From Planctomycetota bacterium (GTDB lineage Bacteria > Planctomycetota > B15-G4), in assembly GCA_029259725.1 (NCBI GenBank), contig JAJDER010000091.1, forward strand, positions 1-64,000: a stretch of DNA of 64,000 bases, read 5' to 3'. The notes below the pieces were generated by a model. The model saw only the letters and a program-made list of their open reading frames with translations, ran no database searches and was not told where the DNA came from. The stretch's first letter is position 1. Each line of letters opens with the position of its first letter. Below, one piece after another: positions 7,917 through 16,981 of the stretch. Both the position numbers and the translations under genes were made by a program.

Positions 7917-10433
7917 TCAGTCCAGCAAGATGAAGCCGAAGTCGATGGTGAAGTCCGTCTTCCCGGGCGGCAGGCCCGACAAGGCGGCGACCGACGCGCC
8001 GGGCACGATGCCGAGCGCGCCGTCCGAGTCGGCCAGGTCATTCGCGCCGGCGTCGGTGAGGGTGGCGCCGAAGCCCGCCAGCGCGAGTTGGTTGAGCCGT
8101 ACCAGGACGACGTAGTCGGGGTCGTTGGGAACCAGCCCCGAGAACACGTATCGGCCCTGGACATCCGTCACGACCGACTCGACCGGCACGCCGGCGCGGT
8201 CGAGACGCACGACGACCCCCTCGAGCCCGGGCTCGAGGGGCTGCTGCAGGCCGTCGCCGTTGAGGTCATGGAAGACGCGGTCGCCGACCTGCACGGGCAA
8301 CGCCTGACACAGCAGGGCCAGATCCCCCAGCCCCGCCGCCTTGCCGAAGGTGCCGGCCTGGTTCAGCGAGTAGACCTTGTAGGCATCGGTGATCGTGCCG
8401 GTGGCCACGTCGAAGCGCCGCACGCCGCCGGTGCGGATCTCGTCACCACCCCCGTTGATCGGGTCGAAAGCCGTCGTGGCCACCTCGCCCGAACCGGGCA
8501 GGATCGCCACGCCGCCGAGGGTCACCTCATCGTGGGCGGTGATGCCACCGACCTCGAAGAAGTCCTCGAAGAAGTACTCACCTCCGCCCGGGCCTTCACC
8601 GTTGCCGGCGCCCGCGGTGCTCACCCCGCCGGCGGAGCCATCGGACTCGAGTACGTAGCCGCCGCGGTCGCTCGTCGCGCGCAAGAGGTCGCCGCCCGAG
8701 ATGCCCTCGTAGGTCTGCAGACCGGAGAGTGCCAGGTTCAGGTAACCCGTCTGGTGCCCGTGCCGGTCGATGAAGCCGAGCGCCAGGCTGCCGTCGCGGT
8801 GGAACTCGATGCTCGACAGGATCGGCTGCGGGAAGACGGCCTTGATGCCGCAGCTGGTCGGGAAGAAGTCGATCCAGGGAAAGAAGCCGGTCAGGAACAG
8901 GCAGTCGATCTCGGCCTTGCCCTTGGGATACGTGAGCGGGAAGGTGAACTCGTCCACGAACGCGCCGCGACTCAGGCGCCGCACGTGGGCGTCGACCTGG
9001 CCGGTGAGCAGGTCGGTCTCGCCGGTGCAGACGACGCCGACGTAGAGCTCGCCGCGGTGGACGCTCACCGCGAAGGGGCGCGCCTCGCCGTTGGTACAGG
9101 TGATGCCGGCCACCGCATCGAATCGGTCGAGCAGCGTGCCCGTCGCGATGTCGATCGCGAGGACCTCGCGCTGGTTCAGGTTGACCGCGTAGAGCGTGGT
9201 CTCGTCGTCCGAGATCGCGAGACCGCCCAGGCCGACCTTGCCGACCTTGTCGAACGCATCCGCGTCGTAGGACACCTCGTCGGTGTTGGCCGGCAGATCC
9301 GGGCGCGAGACCGTGCCGAGGTCGACGCCGGGAAGCGTGGCCACGTCCACCCAGAGCGAGACGTCGTCCGGCGAGGGCGTACCCAGGCAAGCCTCGTCGA
9401 CCCGGTAGATCGCGCCGAGTCCGCCGGGGCCGAAGCCCACGTGGCGCTTGAGGAAGGCCGCGGCGAACAGCGTGTCGGTGTGACGCTGGTACGCGAGGCC
9501 CCAGGTCGCGCCCACCTGCACGGCGTTGGCCAGGTAGGTGTTCTGGCCCGAACCGGACGCGTCGTAGGGGAATCGCACGAGCACGTCCTCGCCGGCCGCA
9601 GTGCCCGCGAGGAGCGGGTCGCCGTTCACGTAGCACGGGGTGGCCAGGCACGCGTCGGTGCCCTCGGGGCAGATCTCGACGGGCGCGATCAGCGCGAGAT
9701 CGACCTCACAGGTATCGCCCTCGACGAACTGGACTTCCTTGCCGCCATTCGCTTCGGCCGGCCCGACCGTGAGCCAACTCGGCCAGCCGCTGAACTCGAG
9801 CCGGAGGGCGTCGGTCTGGATGCCCGTGAACTGGTACTGCCCGTCGCCGTCGGTGAGCGTCATGTCGACCAGCACGTCGGCGGCGTCGTACGCCTCGACG
9901 AGGACGCCGGGCACACCCGGCTCGCCCAGGTCGGCGACACCGTTGGCGTCATGGTCGTTCCACACGCGGCCGCCCAGGATCTCCTCGCACGCGTCGGTGC
10001 AGGGCCCGTCGACTCCGGTCATGCTCACCCCGTTCGACACCCCGATGTTCCCCGGGTCGGTCGGATCGACGGCGATGAACTGCAACCACTCGGTCTTGTC
10101 GATGAGCAGCGGGCGACACGGGACCGGGACGGTGAACTCGAGCTGTCCGCTCGGCGGCATGACGATCGGGACGACCAGCAGGAACGGGACGCCGAGGCAG
10201 AGCTCACCGACCGCCGACGGCGTGGGGCCACCCGACAGCGAGACGATGATGTTGACGACCCACCCGCCGGGGGCCGTGAGCATCACGTCGAACTCGCCCC
10301 CGATCTCGATGGTCTCGGGGACGTTGATGACGAACCCGGGGTCGCCCGCGCAGTCGCCCAGGGCGGCTGCAGGCGTGGTCAGTGTCATGCAAAGGCCCAG
10401 CAGGACCCCGAGGGGCCGCCCGATACGGCTCAT
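7917..10433 (-). CDS. Large secreted protein with SdrD B-like domains near both ends
   Basis: ILGGRVWNDHDANGVADLGEPGVPGVLVEAYDA (N-terminal) and VGDRVFHDLNGDGLQQPLEPGLEGVVVRLDRAG...FTIDFGF (C-terminal): SD-repeat B-domain signatures. Start at ATG 10433 with signal peptide. Confidence 0.8.
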   Translation of the reverse strand: MSRIGRPLGVLLGLCMTLTTPAAALGDCAGDPGFVINVPETIEIGGEFDVMLTAPGGWVVNIIVSLSGGPTPSAVGELCLGVPFLLVVPIVMPPSGQLEFTVPVPCRPLLIDKTEWLQFIAVDPTDPGNIGVSNGVSMTGVDGPCTDACEEILGGRVWNDHDANGVADLGEPGVPGVLVEAYDAADVLVDMTLTDGDGQYQFTGIQTDALRLEFSGWPSWLTVGPAEANGGKEVQFVEGDTCEVDLALIAPVEICPEGTDACLATPCYVNGDPLLAGTAAGEDVLVRFPYDASGSGQNTYLANAVQVGATWGLAYQRHTDTLFAAAFLKRHVGFGPGGLGAIYRVDEACLGTPSPDDVSLWVDVATLPGVDLGTVSRPDLPANTDEVSYDADAFDKVGKVGLGGLAISDDETTLYAVNLNQREVLAIDIATGTLLDRFDAVAGITCTNGEARPFAVSVHRGELYVGVVCTGETDLLTGQVDAHVRRLSRGAFVDEFTFPLTYPKGKAEIDCLFLTGFFPWIDFFPTSCGIKAVFPQPILSSIEFHRDGSLALGFIDRHGHQTGYLNLALSGLQTYEGISGGDLLRATSDRGGYVLESDGSAGGVSTAGAGNGEGPGGGEYFFEDFFEVGGITAHDEVTLGGVAILPGSGEVATTAFDPINGGGDEIRTGGVRRFDVATGTITDAYKVYSLNQAGTFGKAAGLGDLALLCQALPVQVGDRVFHDLNGDGLQQPLEPGLEGVVVRLDRAGVPVESVVTDVQGRYVFSGLVPNDPDYVVLVRLNQLALAGFGATLTDAGANDLADSDGALGIVPGASVAALSGLPPGKTDFTIDFGFILLD

Positions 10434-10701
10434 GGATGCTTCTCCTGGTTGCCCGTCCGGCTCGCCATCCGGCAAGCCGGTTCCCAGCCGCTCGGGTCAG
10501 TGTAAGCCACGAATGGGGATCCGTCCCGGAGCCGGCGACACCTCGCGCCCGGCAGCGGGGGGACGCAAGGGCTGGTCTGGTGACCGCGCAGGGTCGAGAA
10601 TGCACGTTCGGGATCCAGGGCCGGGGATCAGCGTGTCACCGCCCGTCGCGGTCGTTCCACCCCCACCCCGGTACGGAGGACCCAGTGGAGACCACGACCC
10701 C

Positions 10702-12843
10702 ATGACGCTGCGCGCCTGCCCGTCGACGCGATCGACGCTCGGTCTGGTCCTGCTCGCCGCAAGCGCCCTGCTGCCCGGCATGGCCCCGGCGACCGGCGCC
10801 ACGAGCGACCCGTCGGAGGCGCCCGGCGTCGCGGCAGCGGCCTCCCGCATCGACGCCCTGGTCGAGGAGGCCCTGGCGCGGCACGGCCAGGCCGTCGAAG
10901 CCGCCGTCGTGGACACCGTGTTCCTGCGCCGGGCCTACGTCGACATCGCCGGCCGTATTCCCACCGCGGGAGAGGCGCGCGCCTTCCTCGACGATCCCGC
11001 GCCGGGCAAGCGCAACCGGCTGATCGACACGCTCCTCGACGGACCCGGCTACGCCGCGCGCATGTTCCTCTGGTACGCGGACCTGTTCCGACTGCGCACC
11101 AAGCTCGCCAAGCGCACGTCCGGCGAGCCGTTCGCCCACTGGATCAAGCAGGCCATCGCGGACGACATGCCCTACGACACCCTCGTCCACGAGCTGCTCG
11201 CCGCCACCGGCCCCGCCCACGCCGAGGGCTCGGGCGCGACCGGCTACCTGCTGCGCGACCGGGGCATGCCCGAGGACAGCATGTCCAACACGGCGCGCCT
11301 GTTCCTCGGCATGCGCATCGAGTGCGCGCAGTGCCACGACCACCCCTTCAACGAGTGGACCCAGCGGCAGTACTTCGAGATGGTCGCGTTCAGCGGCGGC
11401 GTCGACTACGAGATCGACTTCGGCGGCGTCGACCACGGGCCGCGGCTGCTCGAGTTGCGCGCGGAGGTGAAGCAGACCCTGGGCAAGCCCGGGAACAAGG
11501 CTTTCGAGCGCATGCTGCGACCGCTCTCCACGGGTCTCGAGGGCACCGGCACCGCGGCCGTGCGCCTGCCCGACGACTACCGCTCTCAAGCCGGCGGAGC
11601 GCCGGGCGACTGGATCCGCGCGCGCACCCTGTTCGGTGACGCGATCGGCCCCGAGCCCGAGTTCCCCGAGCCGCCACGCGGCAACGCCAAGCGCTCGCGT
11701 CGCGCCAGGGACAAGACCAGGCCGCCGCTCCCGGTCGGGTCGCGGGAGGTCTTCGCCGACTGGGTCACGTCCTCGGAGAACCCGACCTTCACGACGGTCA
11801 TCGCCAATCGCATGTGGAAGCGGGTCATGGGCCACGGCCTGGTGGAGCCCGTCGACAGCCTCGACCTGGGTCCCGATCCGGTGCACCCCGAGCTGCTCGC
11901 CGAGCTCGAGTCGCTGATGCGCGCACTGGACTACGACCTGCGCGAGTTCCAGCGCGTGCTGCACCACACGGCGGCCTGGCAGCGACGAGCCCCCACCGTC
12001 GACCTCGGCTGGGACGCTCCGGCCTCGCTGGGCGCGCCGCCGGTGCATCGGATGCAGGCGGAGCAGATCTGGGATTCCCTGCTCACGCTGGTCGTCGAGG
12101 ACGTCGATGGCACCCTGGCCCCGCCGCGGGACGCCTACGCCGCGGGCGTCTACGCGTCCTACTCGGAGCTCGCCTCGGCCCCCGCGGACGAGTTGCTCGA
12201 CGAGGTCCGCTTCCGCGCCTTGAAGTTCTCGGACCCGGCGGCTTACCGCGTGGCCCAGAAGGCACGCAAGCAGGAGCAGCAGGCCGACCGCAAGGCCGAG
12301 CGCCAAGCGGATCAGCGCGCACTCCGGCCGCTGAAGAACGCACTGCGCAAGGCCAAGCGCCGCGATGACACGGCCGCCATCGAGACCCTGCAAGACCAGC
12401 TCACCGACACCGCGTCCGACGCCGACGCCATGGACGAGCGGCGCCCCAAGAAGAAGCGGCCCGCGGACGGGCTGGTGCGCGCCGCCGACCTGCCCTCCCC
12501 CGCGCCGGCCGACCACTTCCTGCGCGCGTTCGGACAGTCGGACCGCGAGCAGATCGACGCCGGCCACGTCGAGCCCAACGTGCCGCAGGTGCTGTCGCTG
12601 CTGAACGGGTTCCTGGAGACACACCTGCTGACCAATCCGGACGCCGTGCTGGGACAGGAACTGGAGGCCGCGCCCCACACCGACGCGCGCATCGAGACGG
12701 CGTTCCTGGCGCTGCTCGCGCGCCGGCCGACGGCCGACGAGTTGCGTCTCTGGCGTGGTGAGATCGGAAGCCGAGGACGGCAAGCGTTGAAGGACCTGGT
12801 CTGGACCCTCGCCAACACGCATGAGTTCCTCTTCGTGCGTTGA
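10702..12843 (+). CDS. DUF1549/DUF1553 domain protein
   Basis: FLRRAYVDIAGRIPTAGEARAFL; RLFLGMRIECAQCHDHPFNEWTQRQYFEM; FADWVTSSENPTFTTVIANRMWKRVMGHGLVEPVDSLD; LARRPTADEL. Confidence 0.93.
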   Translation: MTLRACPSTRSTLGLVLLAASALLPGMAPATGATSDPSEAPGVAAAASRIDALVEEALARHGQAVEAAVVDTVFLRRAYVDIAGRIPTAGEARAFLDDPAPGKRNRLIDTLLDGPGYAARMFLWYADLFRLRTKLAKRTSGEPFAHWIKQAIADDMPYDTLVHELLAATGPAHAEGSGATGYLLRDRGMPEDSMSNTARLFLGMRIECAQCHDHPFNEWTQRQYFEMVAFSGGVDYEIDFGGVDHGPRLLELRAEVKQTLGKPGNKAFERMLRPLSTGLEGTGTAAVRLPDDYRSQAGGAPGDWIRARTLFGDAIGPEPEFPEPPRGNAKRSRRARDKTRPPLPVGSREVFADWVTSSENPTFTTVIANRMWKRVMGHGLVEPVDSLDLGPDPVHPELLAELESLMRALDYDLREFQRVLHHTAAWQRRAPTVDLGWDAPASLGAPPVHRMQAEQIWDSLLTLVVEDVDGTLAPPRDAYAAGVYASYSELASAPADELLDEVRFRALKFSDPAAYRVAQKARKQEQQADRKAERQADQRALRPLKNALRKAKRRDDTAAIETLQDQLTDTASDADAMDERRPKKKRPADGLVRAADLPSPAPADHFLRAFGQSDREQIDAGHVEPNVPQVLSLLNGFLETHLLTNPDAVLGQELEAAPHTDARIETAFLALLARRPTADELRLWRGEIGSRGRQALKDLVWTLANTHEFLFVR

Positions 12844-14165
12844 ACACCTGGAGCCCCGCCTTGACCCTCGCACGCCTGCTCCACGGCGCCGACCCGCTCA
12901 GTCGCCGCGACTTCCTCGCCGGTCTGGCGTCGGGGCTGCTGGGCGTCGGCGCCGCGTCGATCCTGCCGGGACGCGCGCACGCGTTCGACGAGGTACCCAT
13001 CGCCCTCGGCCCCGCCACGGCGCGCCAGGTCATCTACCTGTACATGGGTGGCGGCATGTCGCATCTCGACACCCTGGACCCCAAGCCCGGCGCGGCGACC
13101 CAGGGACCCACGGGCTGGATCCGGACCGTCGCGGACGACGTGATCGTGTCGGAGCACTTCCCGCTGCTCGCGGCGCAGATGGACAAGGTGGCGGTCGTGC
13201 GTTCGCTGCAGTCCACCCAGGGTGCCCACGCCCAGGGCACCTACGCGATGCACACCAGCTACGAGATGCGCGGCACCATCCGGCACCCGAGCCTCGGGGC
13301 GTGGGCGCAGCGCATGGCCGGCGGCCTGCACCCGACGCTGCCCGCACACGTCTGTATCGGCGGCGGCGCCAACCACGCTTCCAGGGGCTTCTTCGACTCG
13401 CGCTTCGTGCCGCTTCCCATCGGGGATCCCGAGGCGGGCCTGCAGCATGCCGCCCGCGCCGAGGGCGTGGACTCCGACACGTTCACCCGCCGCCTCGACC
13501 GCGTCGCCGCCATGAACGCGGCCTTCCGCGCCGAGCAGGGCCACGCCTCGGTGGGCGCCTACGCCGACATGTACGAGCAGGCGGTGCGCCTCATGGACAG
13601 CAGCGATCTGGCCGCGTTCGACATCACCGCCGAGCCCGAGTCCCTGCGCGAGGCCTACGGACGCAGCACCCTCGGCCGCGGGTGCCTGCTGGCACGACGA
13701 CTGATCGAGCACGGGGTGCGCTGGGTCGAGGTGGTCAGCGGGGGCTGGGACACGCACAGCGACAACTTCGAATCCATGCTGGAACTCTGCCCGCCCCTCG
13801 ATCGCGCGCTGGCCGTGTTGCTCGCGGACCTGGAAGCGCGCGGGCGCCTCGACGAGACGCTGGTCGTGTTGGCCACCGAGTTCGGCCGCTCGCCACAGAT
13901 CACCGAGGCGCGCCAGGGACGCAACCACCACCCGCAGGCCTTCAGCGGGCTCCTGGCCGGCGGCGGCATCGTCGGCGGAAGACGCTGGGGCGCGACGGAC
14001 GCGACCGGCACCGAGGTGATCGAGGACGCCGTCCCGGTGGCCGACTTCAACGCGACCATCGCGCACGCGCTCGGGTTGCCACTCGAGCACGAGCTCTGCT
14101 CGGAATCGGGCCGCCCGTTCCAGGTCGCCCACGACGGCCGTCCCGTGCGCGCGCTGTTCCGGTGA
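12840..14165 (+). CDS. DUF1501 family protein with Tat-like signal
   Basis: SRRDFLAGLASGLLGVGAAS; VIYLYMGGGMSHLDTLDPKPGA; GWDTHSDNF; LVVLATEFGRSPQITEARQGRNHHPQAFSGLLAGGGIVGG. Likely TTG start. Confidence 0.9.
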   Translation: MNTWSPALTLARLLHGADPLSRRDFLAGLASGLLGVGAASILPGRAHAFDEVPIALGPATARQVIYLYMGGGMSHLDTLDPKPGAATQGPTGWIRTVADDVIVSEHFPLLAAQMDKVAVVRSLQSTQGAHAQGTYAMHTSYEMRGTIRHPSLGAWAQRMAGGLHPTLPAHVCIGGGANHASRGFFDSRFVPLPIGDPEAGLQHAARAEGVDSDTFTRRLDRVAAMNAAFRAEQGHASVGAYADMYEQAVRLMDSSDLAAFDITAEPESLREAYGRSTLGRGCLLARRLIEHGVRWVEVVSGGWDTHSDNFESMLELCPPLDRALAVLLADLEARGRLDETLVVLATEFGRSPQITEARQGRNHHPQAFSGLLAGGGIVGGRRWGATDATGTEVIEDAVPVADFNATIAHALGLPLEHELCSESGRPFQVAHDGRPVRALFR

Positions 14166-15277
14166 CCCGTCGCGGTTGGCTCGGCGCCGTGCTCCCCATG
14201 GGGTCTGCACCCATGCACACCACGTCCTCGTCCCCGCGCGCGCCGCGGGCCCGTGCCCCGGCCGCACGTCTGCCCGCCGCGATCCTCGCGCTCGTGACCC
14301 TCGCGCTCCTGACCCTGGCGACGGCGACGCCCGCCGGGGACGTCGATCACGCCACGGCGGTGCAGCCGATCCTCGACCGCCATTGCGTGAAGTGCCACCA
14401 GCCTGTCGGGGATCGCGCGCCCAAGGCGGGTCTCGACCTGAGCGCCGCCGAGGGGCTCCTGGCCGGCGGCGAGGGCGGCCCGGTCGTCGAGCCCGGCGCT
14501 CCCGACCGCAGCCGCCTGATCGCCCTCGTGTCGCTCCCCGACGGAGACCTCGACCGCATGCCGCCCAAGGGCGACCGTCTCGGCGACGACGAGCTGGCGA
14601 CGATCCGCGCGTGGATCGCCGAGGGCTGCGTGATCGGCGAAGGTGCTCCGACCGACATCGACACCGACATCGACATCGACACCGAGGTCCGGGCGCCGCG
14701 GGCCGACACGCCGCCGGATCCCGCGCGGATCCAGCTCTGGCGATCGCTCGGCGGGACGCGCACACCCGTCACCCAGGTCGCCCGCGCCGCAGCCGGTGAC
14801 ACGGTGGTCATCGAACCGGTCATCCCCGGCAGCCCGCTGCTGCGTGTCGGCTGGCCCACCGAGCAGGCGCGCGTCGACGACGACGCCGTCCGGGCCCTCG
14901 CACGCATCGCCGAGAACATCACGGTGCTCGACCTCGGTCGGACCTCGATCACCGACAGGAGTCTCGACACGATCATGCGCTTCCCGCTGCTCGTGCGCCT
15001 CGACCTCAACCGGACCGCCGTCACCAGCACCGGGCTGCGGCGGCTCCAGACCATGCCCGAACTGCGCACCCTGGTGTTGCACGGCACCGCCGTGGACGAC
15101 GACGCCGTCCCCACGCTGCGGACACTGAAGCGCCTGGAGCAGTTGCACCTCTGGAACACCGCGGTGACCGAGGCCGGCGAGACCGCGCTGCTGAAGGATC
15201 GCCCGCGCCTGCGCGTGCACCGGACGCTCGTGCTGCCGGGCCCCGAGCCCGAGGCCGACGAGGACGACGACCTCTGA
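14162..15277 (+). CDS. Secreted c-type-cytochrome-like (CxxCH) protein with leucine-rich repeats
   Basis: DHATAVQPILDRHCVKCHQPVGDRAPKAGLDLS; LRRs ITVLDLGRTSITDRSLD..., LVRLDLNRTAVTSTGLRRL... GTG start at 14162 overlaps the previous stop; ATG 14213 is the alternative. Confidence 0.85.
   Translation: MTRRGWLGAVLPMGSAPMHTTSSSPRAPRARAPAARLPAAILALVTLALLTLATATPAGDVDHATAVQPILDRHCVKCHQPVGDRAPKAGLDLSAAEGLLAGGEGGPVVEPGAPDRSRLIALVSLPDGDLDRMPPKGDRLGDDELATIRAWIAEGCVIGEGAPTDIDTDIDIDTEVRAPRADTPPDPARIQLWRSLGGTRTPVTQVARAAAGDTVVIEPVIPGSPLLRVGWPTEQARVDDDAVRALARIAENITVLDLGRTSITDRSLDTIMRFPLLVRLDLNRTAVTSTGLRRLQTMPELRTLVLHGTAVDDDAVPTLRTLKRLEQLHLWNTAVTEAGETALLKDRPRLRVHRTLVLPGPEPEADEDDDL
14651..14686 (+). repeat. 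Hexanucleotide repeat (ACCGAC/ATCGAC)x6 coding a T-D-I-D linker
   Basis: accgacatcgacaccgacatcgacatcgacaccgag. Confidence 0.8.
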
Positions 15278-15301
15278 CCGCGGTGGCCAGCCCAGATCAG
15301 A

Positions 15302-16894
15302 TCAGTTCGTGACGTAGAGCGTGGTCGTCCCGCTCGGCGACCAGCCCTGATCGTTCCAGCCCAGACCGCCCGTGGCCTGCCCGGGCTCGCCTTGCAGCGC
15401 CGAGGTCCCGATCACCAGCGCGATCTCCAGGCCGGTTGTCACCGAGGGCAGCGCGATCGTCGAGACCATGCCGCTGCCCCCCTGATGGGACAACACCAAG
15501 GGGGACGGGAAGCCGCCCGGCAAGGGACAACCACTCGGACACAGGTCGACCTCGTGGGTGAGCAGGGTCAGCAGCGTCAGCGTCAGCGGCTGTGGCCAGG
15601 TCGGCAAGGTCACGGGCACCGGGCTGGGCACCTTCACCGACCCGTTGGCCAGGTAGACCCAGCCGGTCTGGTTCGGATCCGTGTTGAAGGTCGCGTCGCT
15701 GTTCCAGGTGACCCAGGTCGCGCGCTTGCTGCCCGCCCCGCCGCCCGGCGCGGACGTCGGCCATGGGTTGTTGTCGAAGGTCCAGACACCGAAGGCGGGC
15801 GTCATCGGCGAGCCGTTCGGGTTCAGCCCGCCGACACCGGCCGGGTCCTGATTGCCGACGAAGGTCGTCGGGTTCGGCACGCCGCAGAGCCCCTTCAGGC
15901 TGAACGTCTGGTGCCCGCCGAGATCGAAGCCCCCATTCGGGTTGGCGCCGGGGGTGCCGTTGGCATCGCCGATGTTCTCGGTCTGGAGGTAGTAGGGGCC
16001 CGATGCGTTCACGCCGGCCGGGTGCAGCGCCACGTTGGTGAACGGGTCGATGGTGGCGGAGAGATAGGCCGACTCGACGTTGGCGAGGAACGTCTGCACC
16101 GCGGCCTGGCCACCGTCGGAGGCCACGGTGTGCGACTGCCATGCGTTGAGTTCGTCATTCGACAGCGCCCAGTACTGGTTCCCGTCCGAGCCGTTGCGCA
16201 CGTAGCGCCACCATCCGCCTGTCGGGAAGGCCAGCGATGACGTCGCCGACGGCAGCCAGCTGAAACTCACACCCCAGCAGAATCCCGTCGAGGCGATCGG
16301 AAGCCTGATCCCCGCCGCACAGCCCAGCTGCGTGGCGTACCCGCCGAAGCCGGACGAGATCAACGCCTCGTTGGGCAGCAGCACCGTGCCCGTGGCGCAC
16401 GCCGCGGGCAGAGCGCCGAGCACGAACGCCGCGCTCGAACCGCCCGGCGCGCCGTAGGGCACGAAGCCGGCGGAGTTGCCCAGCGGGAAGCAGAGGCCGC
16501 CGGGGTCGGCGAAGGGCGTGAACACGACCGGGTCGTAGGTCGTCGGAAACGGTGCCCGGTTCAACTCGGTCAGGGTGATCAGCGGGAACTGGATCGCTCC
16601 CGTGGGGTTGCCGCCGAAGCCGTAGATGCACACGGTCTCGAGCCACTTCGCCTGCTTGTAGGTCGGCAGCCCACGGGCGCCGAGCGTGCCGCCGTTGATG
16701 GACTCACCCGGGATCCAGGTCCCGAGGCCGTCCTGCGCGCCCTGCTGGCCGCCCGCTCCGACGCCGATGTAGGTGACGTCGTAGTCGTTGTTCAGGACGT
16801 GGTAGTTGCTGCCGTTCTGCGCGCCGAGGGTCGAGACGGACAACGTGCACGCGAACGCGACGCAGAGGCTGCGCCAAGTCATGCTCAGGGTCAT
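15302..16894 (-). CDS. Secreted hypothetical protein, tandem paralog A
   Basis: Signal peptide; NGSNYHVLNNDYDVTYIGVGAGGQQGAQDGLGTWIPGESINGGTLGARGLPTYKQ...; closely matches 16982-18568. Confidence 0.8.
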   Translation of the reverse strand: MTLSMTWRSLCVAFACTLSVSTLGAQNGSNYHVLNNDYDVTYIGVGAGGQQGAQDGLGTWIPGESINGGTLGARGLPTYKQAKWLETVCIYGFGGNPTGAIQFPLITLTELNRAPFPTTYDPVVFTPFADPGGLCFPLGNSAGFVPYGAPGGSSAAFVLGALPAACATGTVLLPNEALISSGFGGYATQLGCAAGIRLPIASTGFCWGVSFSWLPSATSSLAFPTGGWWRYVRNGSDGNQYWALSNDELNAWQSHTVASDGGQAAVQTFLANVESAYLSATIDPFTNVALHPAGVNASGPYYLQTENIGDANGTPGANPNGGFDLGGHQTFSLKGLCGVPNPTTFVGNQDPAGVGGLNPNGSPMTPAFGVWTFDNNPWPTSAPGGGAGSKRATWVTWNSDATFNTDPNQTGWVYLANGSVKVPSPVPVTLPTWPQPLTLTLLTLLTHEVDLCPSGCPLPGGFPSPLVLSHQGGSGMVSTIALPSVTTGLEIALVIGTSALQGEPGQATGGLGWNDQGWSPSGTTTLYVTN

Positions 16895-16981
16895 CGGGTC
16901 ACCTTCCGGGTGGTGCCGCGGTTGCCGAAGAGTTCCGGCGTCCGAGGGGGTCGGACGATCACGCCTGGTGGGTGGACACTC

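Noticed and set aside
7833-10505. 890-aa plus-strand ORF
   Set aside because: Antisense shadow of the SdrB-domain protein (7917-10433).
14651-14686. Possible Ca-binding RTX-type repeat (TDIDTDIDIDTE)
   Set aside because: Does not match GGxGxDxux. Better explained as a simple hexanucleotide linker.
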